From: Chitinispirillaceae bacterium
GTDB lineage: Bacteria; Fibrobacterota; Chitinivibrionia; Chitinivibrionales; Chitinispirillaceae
DNA length: 58,322 bases
Reading direction: 5' to 3'
Assembly: GCA_016930275.1 (NCBI GenBank)
Contig: JAFGHA010000072.1
Coordinates: 1-58,322, forward strand
Shown here: one piece after another, positions 27,553-36,549 of the stretch
Layout: every line of letters begins with the position of its first letter
Position numbering within the stretch: position 1 is the first letter of the stretch
Program-made: the position numbers and the translations under genes
The notes under the pieces: generated by a model
Seen by the model: the letters and a program-made list of their open reading frames with translations, nothing else
Databases searched by the model: none
What the model was told of the DNA's origin: nothing

Positions 27553-28023
27553 TCAGTCGGATTCTTCCATCATAGCGAGAGTGAGATTGCCTTTTGCGAT
27601 TACCCGTCTGCCGCAGGTCGCTTCGACGGTGTAGCTGTGCAGCCGGTCGAACGTTCGTTCCGTTTCGGCATACAGGCGTAACGTATCACCCGGCAGGGCG
27701 GGAGCGACGTATTTCATCGAAGCTGCCGCGAGGTAGAACAGTTCGGGCGGTTCGGATGTCGAGCCGCTGTTCTTCACCACTTTCGTGAAACCCCACAGCA
27801 GTCCGCTCGTTTGCGCGAGCGCATCGGTGACCAGGACACCGGGCATGATCGGTTTTCCCGGGAAGTGACCGGCGAAATGCGGTTCGTCGGGCCGGAGAAC
27901 ACGCTCGCCGGTGATCCGCCTGTCGGGTACCATTTCGGTGATACGGTCGACAAAAAGAAACGGGGGCCGGTGGGGCAGTATGCCGAGAATGTCGTCGAGA
28001 GTAAAGGTGTATTTTTCGCTCAT
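27553..28023 (-). CDS. FabZ-like hotdog 3-hydroxyacyl-ACP dehydratase
   Basis: The 156-residue hotdog-fold protein has the FabZ opening DILGILPHRPPFLFVDRI and the active-site segment FAGHFPGKPIMPGVL with catalytic H53. The usual catalytic Glu of FabZ (MIEAxAQ) is Asp here (D67 in LVTDALAQTSG), which is unusual. It overlaps plsC by ATGA. In this setting it may act on a specialised acyl-ACP for an envelope lipid and not in bulk fatty-acid synthesis, so I do not assign fabZ itself. Confidence 0.85.
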   Translation of the reverse strand: MSEKYTFTLDDILGILPHRPPFLFVDRITEMVPDRRITGERVLRPDEPHFAGHFPGKPIMPGVLVTDALAQTSGLLWGFTKVVKNSGSTSEPPELFYLAAASMKYVAPALPGDTLRLYAETERTFDRLHSYTVEATCGRRVIAKGNLTLAMMEESD

Positions 28024-28916
28024 GATATATCCTTTGCCGGAGAGGATAGTGGCGTTGCTGCGGCGATATCCTTTGCGGTACGGAGCTTCCGGGACGTATC
28101 CGCAGCCGATCCGAGTGTTTCCCAGACCGTTCCTTTGTCGAGTTCCCGCAGATGTTCCTCGATCAGTTTACGTACGCGTGCCGCATATTCCCCGGCACGT
28201 TCTCCCGCAGTGCGGTGCACGGGCGGCAGCATGCGGATGGTGACTGAGAACCGGTGCGGGGGGAAAATACTTCCCCGCACTTTCGTCATAAACGGCAACG
28301 TCGTATGAATAACCACCGGGATTATCGGTACGTCGGCGTCGATCGCCATGCGGAAGGCGAGATCCTTGAATTCTCCCATGCGGTTTCCACCGGCGCGGGT
28401 CCCTTCCGGAAACACCAGCAGCCGTGTTCCATTGTGCAGCAGCGCTTTGCACTGTTTCATCGATTCGGTGAGTGAGTTGAGTGACGAAGGGTCGACACTG
28501 ATGAAATTAAGATGTTTGACGAGGGTCGCATAAAACGGTCTGCGTGCATAGTTGGATTTTATAACGACTCCGGTTTTTTTAAGCACCGGGAGCAGAAACG
28601 GCGCGTCCATTCTGCTGCGGTGATTCGCAACGATAACCGCCGGTTGTGACGGGCTGGTATGTTGAAAACCGCTTTCCTCAACAACTCGGTAGATGCCCAG
28701 AAACGGTAGATAGACACGGGAAAGAAAATAGCTGGATAACCGGAACATCTCTTCGATGAACCATTGCCGCCACGACCGGTTCCACCCCAGAAACAGAAGG
28801 AGCGGCGGCAATGCTCCGATGAAGGCGAAACTCGAAGCGAAATAAAAGCTGTAACCGAGTATAGCGCGGAGCAGTAACCATAGAGAAGGGTGACGGTCAG
28901 GTACGTGGTCGGACAA
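28020..28916 (-). CDS. 1-acyl-glycerol-3-phosphate acyltransferase-like (PlsC family)
   Basis: The protein has 298 residues and starts with TTG, nine bases after GGAG. An N-terminal membrane segment (SFYFASSFAFIGALPPLLLFLGW, about 19-41) precedes the acyltransferase domain. Motif I is NHRSRMD: the usual HxxxxD pattern (NHxxxxD) is kept as H-R-S-R-M-D. Motif III is FPEGTRAGGNRMGEFKDLAFRMA and motif IV is VPIIPVVIH. It is coupled to the FabZ-like gene, 24 bp after rfbC. The acceptor could be lysophosphatidate or an envelope glycolipid; the latter fits the rhamnose genes upstream. Confidence 0.88.
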   Translation of the reverse strand: MSDHVPDRHPSLWLLLRAILGYSFYFASSFAFIGALPPLLLFLGWNRSWRQWFIEEMFRLSSYFLSRVYLPFLGIYRVVEESGFQHTSPSQPAVIVANHRSRMDAPFLLPVLKKTGVVIKSNYARRPFYATLVKHLNFISVDPSSLNSLTESMKQCKALLHNGTRLLVFPEGTRAGGNRMGEFKDLAFRMAIDADVPIIPVVIHTTLPFMTKVRGSIFPPHRFSVTIRMLPPVHRTAGERAGEYAARVRKLIEEHLRELDKGTVWETLGSAADTSRKLRTAKDIAAATPLSSPAKDIS

Positions 28917-28940
28917 AGTGCGTGCTCCAGGATGCGTGGG

Positions 28941-29486
28941 TCAGAAGGGCGACGGATTGTCTTTGAGAAACGGCAGCCCCGCGTCTTTGACGGAGAGCAC
29001 CGGCTCGGTGATCGGCCATGCAACACCGATCTGCGGATCGTTCCAGCGGATTCCGCTGTCCGACTCGGGTGCATACGGCGCATCGACTTTGTACTGTACA
29101 TGGGTATCAGGTGCAGTGGTGCAGAATCCGTGAGCGAACCCGGCAGGTACGAGCAGCATCGTGAAATTATCCTCCGTCAGTTCAAAACTCCGCCACTGCA
29201 TAAACGTCGGTGAATCCTTCCGCAGGTCAACCGCAACGTCGAGTATGCTTCCGCGGGTAACCCGTATCAATTTCGTCTGGGCAAAAGGCGGTTTCTGGAA
29301 GTGGAGTCCGCGCAGTACACCGGTCGATGCGCTGCAGGAGTGATTATCCTGAATAAATGTTGCAGCGATTCCCGCTTTATCAAACACTTCCTTCGAATAG
29401 GATTCGAGAAAAAAACCGCGATGGTCGCCGTGGACCTTCGGCTGGAGTACATAGAGATCACTGATATCAGTCGCGATAAATTCCAT
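28941..29486 (-). CDS. rfbC: dTDP-4-dehydrorhamnose 3,5-epimerase
   Basis: This 181-residue cupin enzyme epimerises dTDP-4-keto-6-deoxyglucose at C3 and C5 on the way to dTDP-L-rhamnose. Diagnostic parts: LQPKVHGDHRGFFLESYS (14-31), FIQDNHSCSASTGVLRGLHFQ with the catalytic His, ILDVAVDLRKDSPTF and LVPAGFAHGFCT. The gene follows rfbA by 5 bp. rfbB and rfbD are not in the window. Confidence 0.96.
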   Translation of the reverse strand: MEFIATDISDLYVLQPKVHGDHRGFFLESYSKEVFDKAGIAATFIQDNHSCSASTGVLRGLHFQKPPFAQTKLIRVTRGSILDVAVDLRKDSPTFMQWRSFELTEDNFTMLLVPAGFAHGFCTTAPDTHVQYKVDAPYAPESDSGIRWNDPQIGVAWPITEPVLSVKDAGLPFLKDNPSPF

Positions 29487-29491
29487 GGTTG

Positions 29492-30373
29492 TCAGTTTTC
29501 TGCTGAGGCGTTTTTAACGACACTGATAAGATACTGTCCGTACTGATTTTTAAGCATCGGTTGAGCGAGTTTTTCGAGCTGATCGATGGAAATGTACCCC
29601 CTGCGGAAGGCGATTTCCTCCGGACTGGACACTTTGAGTCCCTGCCGGGACTGAATGGTTTCCACAAATTCAGCGGCCTGCAGCATCGATTCGTGGGTGC
29701 CGGTGTCGAGCCACGCGATTCCGCGGCCGAGCGTTACCACCTGTAGTTCACCCTGCTCCAGGTACCGGCGGTTGAGATCGGTGATTTCAAGCTCTCCCCG
29801 TGGTGATGGTTTGAGAGCGGCCGCATAGTCGCACACCCGGTGATCGTAGAAGTAGAGCCCGGTTACGGCCAGGTTCGATTTCGGTGTCGCCGGTTTTTCT
29901 TCGAGCGATCGGGCTGTGCCGTTTTTATCGATTTCGACGACACCGTACCGTTCCGGGTCGGTCACACGATAGGCGAAAACGGTTGCACCGGATTTTCTGC
30001 TCACTGCCTCACCGAGATTTTCAATCAGGCCGTGTCCCCAGAATATATTGTCGCCGAGGATAAGAGCCACCGGGCTGGTACCGACGAATTCTTTACCTAT
30101 GATAAAAGCCTGGGCGAGTCCCTCCGGACGGGGTTGTGCCGCATATTCAAGCGAGAGCCCCCACTGACTTCCGTCACCGAGCAGCTTTCGGAATGCGTCC
30201 TGATCTTCCGGGGTGGTGATGATCAGAATTTCCCGGATACCGGCGAGCATGAGAATGGAGAGCGGGTAGTAGATCATCGGTTTGTCGTACACCGGCATCA
30301 ACTGTTTGCTGACCGCGATGGTAACGGGATAAAGCCGGGTACCGGAACCTCCCGCGAGGATGATTCCTTTCAT
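29492..30373 (-). CDS. rfbA: Glucose-1-phosphate thymidylyltransferase
   Basis: This 293-residue enzyme makes dTDP-glucose from glucose-1-phosphate and dTTP. The signature [16 protein letters not shown] (3-18), [41 protein letters not shown] and [16 protein letters not shown] are all intact. It is the first gene of the minus-strand operon leading to rfbC, plsC-like and fabZ-like genes, with a good promoter and an inverted repeat upstream. Confidence 0.97.
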   Translation of the reverse strand: MKGIILAGGSGTRLYPVTIAVSKQLMPVYDKPMIYYPLSILMLAGIREILIITTPEDQDAFRKLLGDGSQWGLSLEYAAQPRPEGLAQAFIIGKEFVGTSPVALILGDNIFWGHGLIENLGEAVSRKSGATVFAYRVTDPERYGVVEIDKNGTARSLEEKPATPKSNLAVTGLYFYDHRVCDYAAALKPSPRGELEITDLNRRYLEQGELQVVTLGRGIAWLDTGTHESMLQAAEFVETIQSRQGLKVSSPEEIAFRRGYISIDQLEKLAQPMLKNQYGQYLISVVKNASAEN

Positions 30374-30406
30374 GCATAACTCCGAAGTTACAGGATGAGT
30401 ACACTA

Positions 30407-30444
30407 ATTATAGTATTTTTTGGGTTGATGCAACGAAGCATCAA
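30407..30444 (-). promoter_or_regulatory. rfbA promoter with overlapping inverted repeat
   Basis: The minus strand carries TATAAT (30412-30407) and TTGCAT (30433-30428) 15 bases apart, about 35-60 bp upstream of rfbA. The -35 lies inside a perfect inverted repeat: TTGATGC (30425-30431), six bases, GCATCAA (30438-30444). That placement is typical of a repressor operator. The short spacer is a weakness. Confidence 0.45.
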
Positions 30445-30810
30445 GAGCACAAATATAATTTATCCGAAACGGGAAATTGAATGTCGGATGATTTTTTGCC
30501 GTTGAGTGGATCCCGGACAGGTAGTGGAACTGAAAGCAGTTTTGCTTACAAGGCGTGAATAGTGTTACGGTAAATTGAAGAATGTTGCCGAAAATTTGAT
30601 TTGGAATCCGATACATTTCAATTTCACGGTATGTGAAAGATATGATATATTTAGTGTCTGTCCGGAAAGGCTTACTGCCCAATAAAATCAGGGAGTTACT
30701 GAAAAAAAGTCCGACGAATAAATGATTGACTATAGAGCAAGATGTATTTTTATCGCGTAAAACAGTAAAAGACACTGCCGATAATCAATAAACTTCGCCG
30801 GACGGAAATC
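30445..30810. other. AT-rich spacer, probably mobile-element debris
   Basis: There is no supportable gene. A 123-codon minus-strand frame spans it but has no family resemblance and overlaps the rfbA promoter. A segment near 30653-30670 (GTGTCTGTCCGGAAA) resembles the outer end of some insertion sequences, but I found no inverted partner on the other side of the relic. Confidence 0.35.
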
Positions 30811-31022
30811 ATGAGAAAAATACTCCGCGAGCAGATGCAGATGGGACAAATCGATATCTGTGACGCAAGACCATGCAACTGACCAATCGTCTTTGTGAGT
30901 TGACCGAAACGGACGGTTGGCGACAAACAGCCCACAATCTCAAAAAGATCAAGAGACAGTACAGAACCGTACAGAAGCTGCATGAAAAGGCGATGGTCTC
31001 AACGGAATATATCCTCGCATAA
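30811..31022 (+). pseudogene. Transposase relic, possibly ISNCY-like
   Basis: The frame at 30811 reads MRKILREQMQMGQIDICDA and stops at 30882, similar to the N-terminus of ISNCY-type transposases. An overlapping frame (30873-31022) reads LTNRLCELTETDGWRQTAHN, then LKKIKRQYRTVQKL, and stops; this is compatible with an internal segment of the same protein. The DDE core is missing. The family name is recalled from motif style and is weak. Confidence 0.4.
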
Positions 31023-31404
31023 TCTTTAGTCAACTATTTGCCGCGACCGGCGTCGAAGTATGCTTATAAGTTCCTTATTCATTATAACGTTCCTTATCGA
31101 AGGAGGTTCAGCTTCGCTTTTGCCCGTGCCTGAATTGCCGATTCAACGCAGGAGAGAAAAACAAGAACACGTGGCATCGAAAGATGGTAAAAGACCATCT
31201 GGTTTCTTTTTTCGTCGGTGCGTGGGAAAATGTGTAATTGTTACGACAGTTTTCTCTGATATGTGATCAATCCCCGCCGTGTACGGTGTCGAAAACGGAA
31301 CCGGCTGTTGCGATCGGACGGGTTGTCCGACCCGGTTCGGAAAGTTATTTTTCAACACGATTGAAGCGGTAACGACAGTATCCATCAGATAAAGGCTGAT
31401 CCAT
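31023..31404. other. Leader region of the SNF2 gene
   Basis: This holds the terminator-like hairpin at 31182-31213 and a second small stem CGAAG/CTTCG near 31098-31116. A 68-codon frame from 31060 is not supported. A promoter for the helicase must lie here or downstream of the hairpin, but I cannot pick one. Confidence 0.35.
31182..31213 (+). terminator. Rho-independent terminator-like hairpin
   Basis: AGATGGT and ACCATCT form a perfect 7-bp stem around AAAAG, followed by GGTTTCTTTTTTC. No intact plus-strand gene lies directly upstream, so it may be left from the deleted mobile element or end a small transcript. It is about 190 bp before the SNF2 gene. Confidence 0.6.
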
Positions 31405-34317
31405 TTGACAGCGACCCTCTCTTCCACGATCGAATTTTTTCGCAACGCATTTGTCCTCGTTCCCGAAAAAGATTCCGATGACCACGAAACCATCCTGATT
31501 CCCGCTGCAAATGGTAAAAAGAGTCACCGGCTTTTCTGCAGCTGCTGCCGTGGAAAAAATCCGGTGTGTGAACACGCACGTCTGCTGTCCGAAACATACA
31601 CGAAGGACAGCGGTGTCGAGCATGCTGCTCTATTCGAACAGTCGGTGGTACGGCGACTCTTCGATGGCATCAGCAGAACACGGACCGACAGCCTTGACAA
31701 CCTCGTGTTCGACATGGTCGGGGAAAACGTTGCACCGCTTTCGGTTCGGCGGGGAAGTGACTTGCTGGTGACGTACCTTTCCGCAGGTGCCGACCGCGCG
31801 CGGTTTATCGGCCGCTGCCTGCCGGGGGAGCGAATGAGCAGGGCGTGGCTGATGGACCGGTTGCTGCCGTTTGTCGAGAGTGATTATGAACAGGCAATGC
31901 GCTCAGGCGGACACCGGACGGTGCGGCAGCTCGAAGAAGCGGGGTTGTGGACCCGTATCGCCTATCATTGCTTCCGGGAGTTTCCAGAGGAGACCCTGTC
32001 GGCGGAAACGGCTGTTGATTCGACCACCGGTAGCGTGGAGCTGTGTCTGTTTACGGCGGATGTTCCCGTCCTGAAGGTGATGCTGCCGCGCAAAGCGGTC
32101 CCGGGGGTACTCGACAGTATGCTTAAGCTCTCGTGGGACAACGGGAAGATCGCTCCCGCCGGAGAGGAATATGAACTCTATTTTAACACCACCGTATCCC
32201 ATGGGGGGGATCTCCATTTCTCACCGGAAATGCACCTTGCAGACGGCGTGGCGGCGGGGGTCGAGAGCCGATTCTGTTACGGTCAGTTCTGTTATATTCA
32301 CGAACGCAAACGGTTCGTCAGGTTCACGTATGCTTCGCTGCAGCGGATCGCTACGGGATGGAATCGGGAGATTGCCGTTTCCGCCGGAGAAGCTGACGGG
32401 TTTCTCGTAAAGAACCTGACCGTGCTTTCCCTCGATAGGCTGGATGCGACCGGCGATCCGGCTGGGCATCAGCAGATCGACCTGTTCGGCAACGCTTTCG
32501 AAGACGACCTCGGGCGGATTACGGGAGCGGCGGTGCTCCGGTTGTTCGATCGCGTGGAGCTTCAGCCGCAATCGATGGAGAACGGTACCTGGACGATTGC
32601 GGTTTCCTATCGTTGCGGAGCATATACGCTGCCTCTCGCGGTGCTGCATGAGGCACGGCGCAACCGGCAACGGTTCTGTGTTGTTGCGGGGTGTATTGTC
32701 GATCTGAAAAGTGAACGGGTGAGATGGGCGCTTACGCAGGCAGGCGGGATCGGAAGCAGTGGAGCGGTCACCCTGTCGGGAGCGTCGCTGCTGCTGCTCG
32801 GGCGGGGAACGCTCGATGTGCATTTCGACGGCGACCGCCGCCTGATAAAAAAGATACGGCAGATGTTTTCGGGAACAACGGAGCAGCCGTTCACACCGAC
32901 GGAAGATCTTTCGGTGTCGCTGCGTGATTATCAGCACAAGGGGGTGGCGTGGCTGCTGTTCCTGTTTGACAATTACCTGGGTGGCCTGCTCTGCGACGAG
33001 ATGGGGCTCGGGAAAACGGTGCAGATAATCGCGTTTCTCTGGGCGGTAAAGCGGCAGCGTGAGGGCAACGCACTCTTCTGCGTGATTTGCCCCACGTCGG
33101 TCATGAGTCACTGGGCACGCCTGATCAACGGGTTCGCCCCGTCACTGCGGGTGGTGGAGTATACCGCGGCAACCAGATCGCTGCCCGAAAGCGGGTCCTG
33201 TGATGTACTGCTGACCACCTACGGCATCATGCGCAACGATGCGGAACTGCTCGAAGAGCGGTACTTCGATGTGGTGGTGTTCGATGAGGTCCAGCAGCTT
33301 AAAAACAGCAGTACCGCCGGATTCAAGGCGGCAATGCGGCTGCGGTGGCGCTGCGCGGCGGGACTGACCGGAACGCCGGTGGAAAACAGTGTCGGCGATC
33401 TGCGTACCCTGTTCGATCTGGTGCTGCCTGGTTTCTCCGCGGAACTTCCCGATCAGGCCGCATTGGCGGATACACTCGATGTTATGGAAAACGGCGGATT
33501 ACTCGAACAATTTAAACACCGGGTGGCGCCGTTTATTCTCCGTCGACGTAAGCAGGCGGTACTTACCGAACTGCCCTCCAAAATAGAGACGATCCGCTAC
33601 TGTCAATTAAGTCCGCTGCAGCGGGAATTCTATAGTGAGGCACTGGCGACACGCGGGAGTAAACTGGTGGAAACGCTGAAAAACAGTGATGAACCGATAC
33701 CGTATATGCATATTTTCAGTCTAATGTCGTTTCTCAAGCAGCTCTGCAATACCCCGGCGCTCGTGACCGGTTCCTGGGAGCACTATCCTGAATTCGCATC
33801 GGGAAAATGGGAGTTGTTCACGGAACTCCTCGAAGAAAGCCTGGAGTCGGGAGAGAAAGTGGTGGTGTTCACCCAGTTTCTCGACATGGTCGAAATTTTC
33901 AAACATTATTGCGCGTCACTGGGCGCGGGGGTCGTTGCCCTCACCGGCAGCTCACGTAACCGTGGCGACCTGCTCCGCCGGTTCGCCGAAGACGACGATT
34001 GCAGGGTATTCATCGGTAGTCTCAAGGCGGGCGGAGTCGGGATCGATCTGGTGGCCGCCTCGGTGGTGATTCACTACGACCGGTGGTGGAATGCCGCACG
34101 GGAAGACCAGGCCACCGACCGGGTCCACCGGATCGGGCAGCGGCGCGGCGTGCAGGTATTCAAACTCGTTACTGAAAACAGCATCGAGGAACGGATCGCC
34201 GCGATTATTGATCGCAAACGGGAACTGGCCGAACTGACCCTGTCGGAAGACGATCCCGAAACGGTGAAACGGTTCTCGCGGGAGGAACTGATGGAGCTGC
34301 TGTCGGGAACCGGGTAG
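31405..34317 (+). CDS. SWIM zinc-finger SNF2-family helicase/ATPase
   Basis: The 970-residue protein starts with TTG. An N-terminal zinc-finger candidate, FCSCCRGKNPVCEHARLL (about 44-61), has the CxC-xn-CxH spacing of a SWIM domain. Residues about 100-490 are a poorly conserved middle domain. The SNF2 ATPase follows: LRDYQHKGVAWL (motif Q), CDEMGLGKTVQII (I, about 530-542), FDEVQQLKN (II, about 626), GLTGTPVENSVGDL (III), VVFTQFLDM (IV), IGSLKAGGVGIDL (V) and ATDRVHRIGQRR (VI, about 903-914). Bacterial members are thought to remodel DNA-protein complexes or RNA polymerase. The gene stands alone. No nuclease, methylase or other defence partner is adjacent. Confidence 0.92.
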   Translation: MTATLSSTIEFFRNAFVLVPEKDSDDHETILIPAANGKKSHRLFCSCCRGKNPVCEHARLLSETYTKDSGVEHAALFEQSVVRRLFDGISRTRTDSLDNLVFDMVGENVAPLSVRRGSDLLVTYLSAGADRARFIGRCLPGERMSRAWLMDRLLPFVESDYEQAMRSGGHRTVRQLEEAGLWTRIAYHCFREFPEETLSAETAVDSTTGSVELCLFTADVPVLKVMLPRKAVPGVLDSMLKLSWDNGKIAPAGEEYELYFNTTVSHGGDLHFSPEMHLADGVAAGVESRFCYGQFCYIHERKRFVRFTYASLQRIATGWNREIAVSAGEADGFLVKNLTVLSLDRLDATGDPAGHQQIDLFGNAFEDDLGRITGAAVLRLFDRVELQPQSMENGTWTIAVSYRCGAYTLPLAVLHEARRNRQRFCVVAGCIVDLKSERVRWALTQAGGIGSSGAVTLSGASLLLLGRGTLDVHFDGDRRLIKKIRQMFSGTTEQPFTPTEDLSVSLRDYQHKGVAWLLFLFDNYLGGLLCDEMGLGKTVQIIAFLWAVKRQREGNALFCVICPTSVMSHWARLINGFAPSLRVVEYTAATRSLPESGSCDVLLTTYGIMRNDAELLEERYFDVVVFDEVQQLKNSSTAGFKAAMRLRWRCAAGLTGTPVENSVGDLRTLFDLVLPGFSAELPDQAALADTLDVMENGGLLEQFKHRVAPFILRRRKQAVLTELPSKIETIRYCQLSPLQREFYSEALATRGSKLVETLKNSDEPIPYMHIFSLMSFLKQLCNTPALVTGSWEHYPEFASGKWELFTELLEESLESGEKVVVFTQFLDMVEIFKHYCASLGAGVVALTGSSRNRGDLLRRFAEDDDCRVFIGSLKAGGVGIDLVAASVVIHYDRWWNAAREDQATDRVHRIGQRRGVQVFKLVTENSIEERIAAIIDRKRELAELTLSEDDPETVKRFSREELMELLSGTG

Positions 34318-34393
34318 GGTGGGGAAGTGGTGCGGGGTCAATGCGAGGAACCCCGAAATCCGGTTCGCCATCTCTACCGCAAGTTCATCTGTA

Positions 34394-34846
34394 TTACCTG
34401 TTACCTCCTGTTACTGCTATATGTTTCGAATCGTTATTCCAAGTAATTCCCGGTTTAAGTATACTTGCCTGTTCATTTTCCAAACAGCTTTCAAGCGTGG
34501 CCGTACACATGTTTACGGCAGACCCTGTCAACATATTCGACGTATCACTGGTATCGGCACCGGCAACTGCAACCAGTGCGTAGGTATACGGCGTATTCGA
34601 CATCAGCGAATCATCGAGGTACGTGGAGGTGTTTCCCTCCGTTTCGGCTAGTATCTCGAATCCTTCACTCCCGTCCACGTTCCGCAAAACCAGGATTCCG
34701 GTATATGCTGTACTGTTGTTTCTCCACGAGAGCATGATGCTCTTTGCACTCAGTGCTTCCGCACTGATGATGGTGGGTGCATCAAGGGCATGTACGACCG
34801 TGACCGCTAATTGCAACACCGCAAGAACAACAAAAATCCGTTTCAT
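34394..34846 (-). CDS. Secreted fibronectin type III domain protein
   Basis: The protein has 150 residues from the ATG at 34846; the frame extends further up, but this start has GAGG upstream and leads directly into a signal peptide (IFVVLAVLQLAVTVVHA). One Fn3 domain follows: LDAPTIISAEALSAKSIMLSW, YTGILVLRN, then DSLMSNTPYTYALVAVAG. After it there are only about 40 residues with no further domain, so it may be the remnant of a longer surface protein. It is 143 bp downstream of the next secreted protein gene on the same strand. Confidence 0.65.
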   Translation of the reverse strand: MKRIFVVLAVLQLAVTVVHALDAPTIISAEALSAKSIMLSWRNNSTAYTGILVLRNVDGSEGFEILAETEGNTSTYLDDSLMSNTPYTYALVAVAGADTSDTSNMLTGSAVNMCTATLESCLENEQASILKPGITWNNDSKHIAVTGGNR

Positions 34847-34989
34847 GGCTGACGTGCCTCCAGTATAAAAGGTTCGCCGCACCCGCCAGAACTGCAGTAG
34901 TAATGCGTTGCGGGGCAAAAATTTACGGCTGCACTTTTGACGGCGACTGTTGTAAGGAGTATTCCGCTGCATTTTTGCGCCAATATTCG

Positions 34990-36549
34990 TTAGTATTTAA
35001 TTACCGTGATCCTGCTGCAACAAAGGTCCCCGTCAATTCTGCTTTCCACTATGTACAAACCCTTTTGAATTTTGCAGGTATTCCACCGAACCTCTTTCGT
35101 CCGTATCGAACCGAACGATGCAACCTGCCGTCCGTCCAGGGCAACAATTCTGAGATTTGCACTATGAAACACTTCGGGCAGCAGCAGTCGTACCATCCCG
35201 TTATGAACCTCCGCCCTGACGGTTGTTATGGTTTTCTTTCCTGCATATGAAGACTTTCCTGCAGACCGCGTACATGCTATCCGCACACTGTCAGCCGGAC
35301 TGAATGCGACGGGATTGAGGTCGCAACTTACGCGCCAGTAATAGCTCCTGCAATCCATGAAAATCGGTTGAAACGACGTATCTTCGAGTATGATAACCTG
35401 CATCGGTTCCGCGAAGGAAGACAGGGTGTCGAATTGCAGAATGTAAGAACCCGCACCCGGTACGGTATTCCATTTGAAGTACGGTCGTCGATCGTCGATT
35501 CCGGCGCCATTGTATCGTTCAAGAAAAGGAATGGTATCGGGCTGAATATATACCTGTCCCGTTCGTGAAAAAATTTCGCCCGGATGCGCTATCACCATCC
35601 AGTGGATATTGCCGAACGGCAGATCATCGGATGGCGTGAATACGGTATCCTGTAGACTGTCAAATACAACAGGATGCTCGAAGGTTCCGGTGGTATCAAT
35701 AACAATGTTGTAATAGTCAGCACTGTCAAAGGAATACCATGAAAAAACCGGTTTACGGTTTTTTAACGGTGATGTGAGGGGGATAAGAATCGGTCTTGTA
35801 ACCGTATCGATAGTGAAGGTGTCGTTTCCGTGATATATATACCGCCAGCAGTTATAGATCATATTCTGATCGTCGATGCTACCTTGGTATGCCATCCAGA
35901 CGGAAACATAGATTGCACGATAATATTCCGCGTCGTAAACGGAAATGATGGCGGTAGAATCGGCATCGGACGCAACGACAGCTGCTTTGTTCAGATCATA
36001 TGCCGTCCAGCCATGGCCATCGGGGATATTGCCTCGTACAAATCCGCTCGTCTGAAATGATTCCGTGAACCCGTTGAACAGATCGATACCTTCATATTCC
36101 GGCAGAAAATAAAACTTACCACTGACTTCATAGTTATCGTACACTATGCCTTCACGGAATCCGAAAACCGGGCCGAGAAAATGCATTTTCGGCCGAGTAT
36201 CGCCGATACTGTTAAAAACATAACTTTCACCCAGTATTCCTTTTCCGCTGTTCGGCTGATTAAGATAATCGAGAATGGCATTTTTTTCATCTTCCGAGTA
36301 GGCGATATTACCACCGGACGGATTACTGATAACGAGAACATCGGGTTTTCTGCTGTTGAGTTCACTGAGTGTAACCGTCCCTGTATACTGCGTATAGTTA
36401 ATGCTGTCGGGACCGAATTGCGATGCATTTTCGGCAACAGAAGAATAGACATTCGCACCGGTATGTCCCTTCAGGCGAAGTACATTGATTGTATCCGAAT
36501 ACAGATCGAGTGCAGCGGTGATGATAAATAAAACACTTACTGTTTTCAT
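34990..36549 (-). CDS. Secreted GATase-like/Fn3-like protein with sorting domain
   Basis: The 519-residue protein begins with a signal peptide (KTVSVLFIITAALDLYS). Residues about 22-250 look like a class-I-glutamine-amidotransferase-like fold as in ThuA/DUF4350 proteins (INVLRLKGHTGANVYSSV, RKPDVLVISNPSGGNI, GILGESYVFNSIGD) without an obvious catalytic Cys. Two Ig/Fn3-like modules follow (about 255-340, ending IHWMVIAHPG, and 345-430, ending YYWRVSCDL). The last 75 residues (LRIVALDGRQVASFG, KGLYIVESR) are a Por/T9SS-like sorting domain. It is probably displayed or released at the cell surface; function unknown. Confidence 0.65.
   Translation of the reverse strand: MKTVSVLFIITAALDLYSDTINVLRLKGHTGANVYSSVAENASQFGPDSINYTQYTGTVTLSELNSRKPDVLVISNPSGGNIAYSEDEKNAILDYLNQPNSGKGILGESYVFNSIGDTRPKMHFLGPVFGFREGIVYDNYEVSGKFYFLPEYEGIDLFNGFTESFQTSGFVRGNIPDGHGWTAYDLNKAAVVASDADSTAIISVYDAEYYRAIYVSVWMAYQGSIDDQNMIYNCWRYIYHGNDTFTIDTVTRPILIPLTSPLKNRKPVFSWYSFDSADYYNIVIDTTGTFEHPVVFDSLQDTVFTPSDDLPFGNIHWMVIAHPGEIFSRTGQVYIQPDTIPFLERYNGAGIDDRRPYFKWNTVPGAGSYILQFDTLSSFAEPMQVIILEDTSFQPIFMDCRSYYWRVSCDLNPVAFSPADSVRIACTRSAGKSSYAGKKTITTVRAEVHNGMVRLLLPEVFHSANLRIVALDGRQVASFGSIRTKEVRWNTCKIQKGLYIVESRIDGDLCCSRITVIKY

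Noticed and set aside
30404..30775. 123-codon minus-strand frame before rfbA
   Set aside because: Covers the rfbA promoter; codon pattern not coding-like.
32221..33111. 296-codon minus-strand frame
   Set aside because: Antisense of the SNF2 gene.
31405..34317. Defence island around the SNF2 helicase
   Set aside because: Neighbours are a transposase relic and secreted Fn3 proteins; no nuclease, methylase or other effector present.
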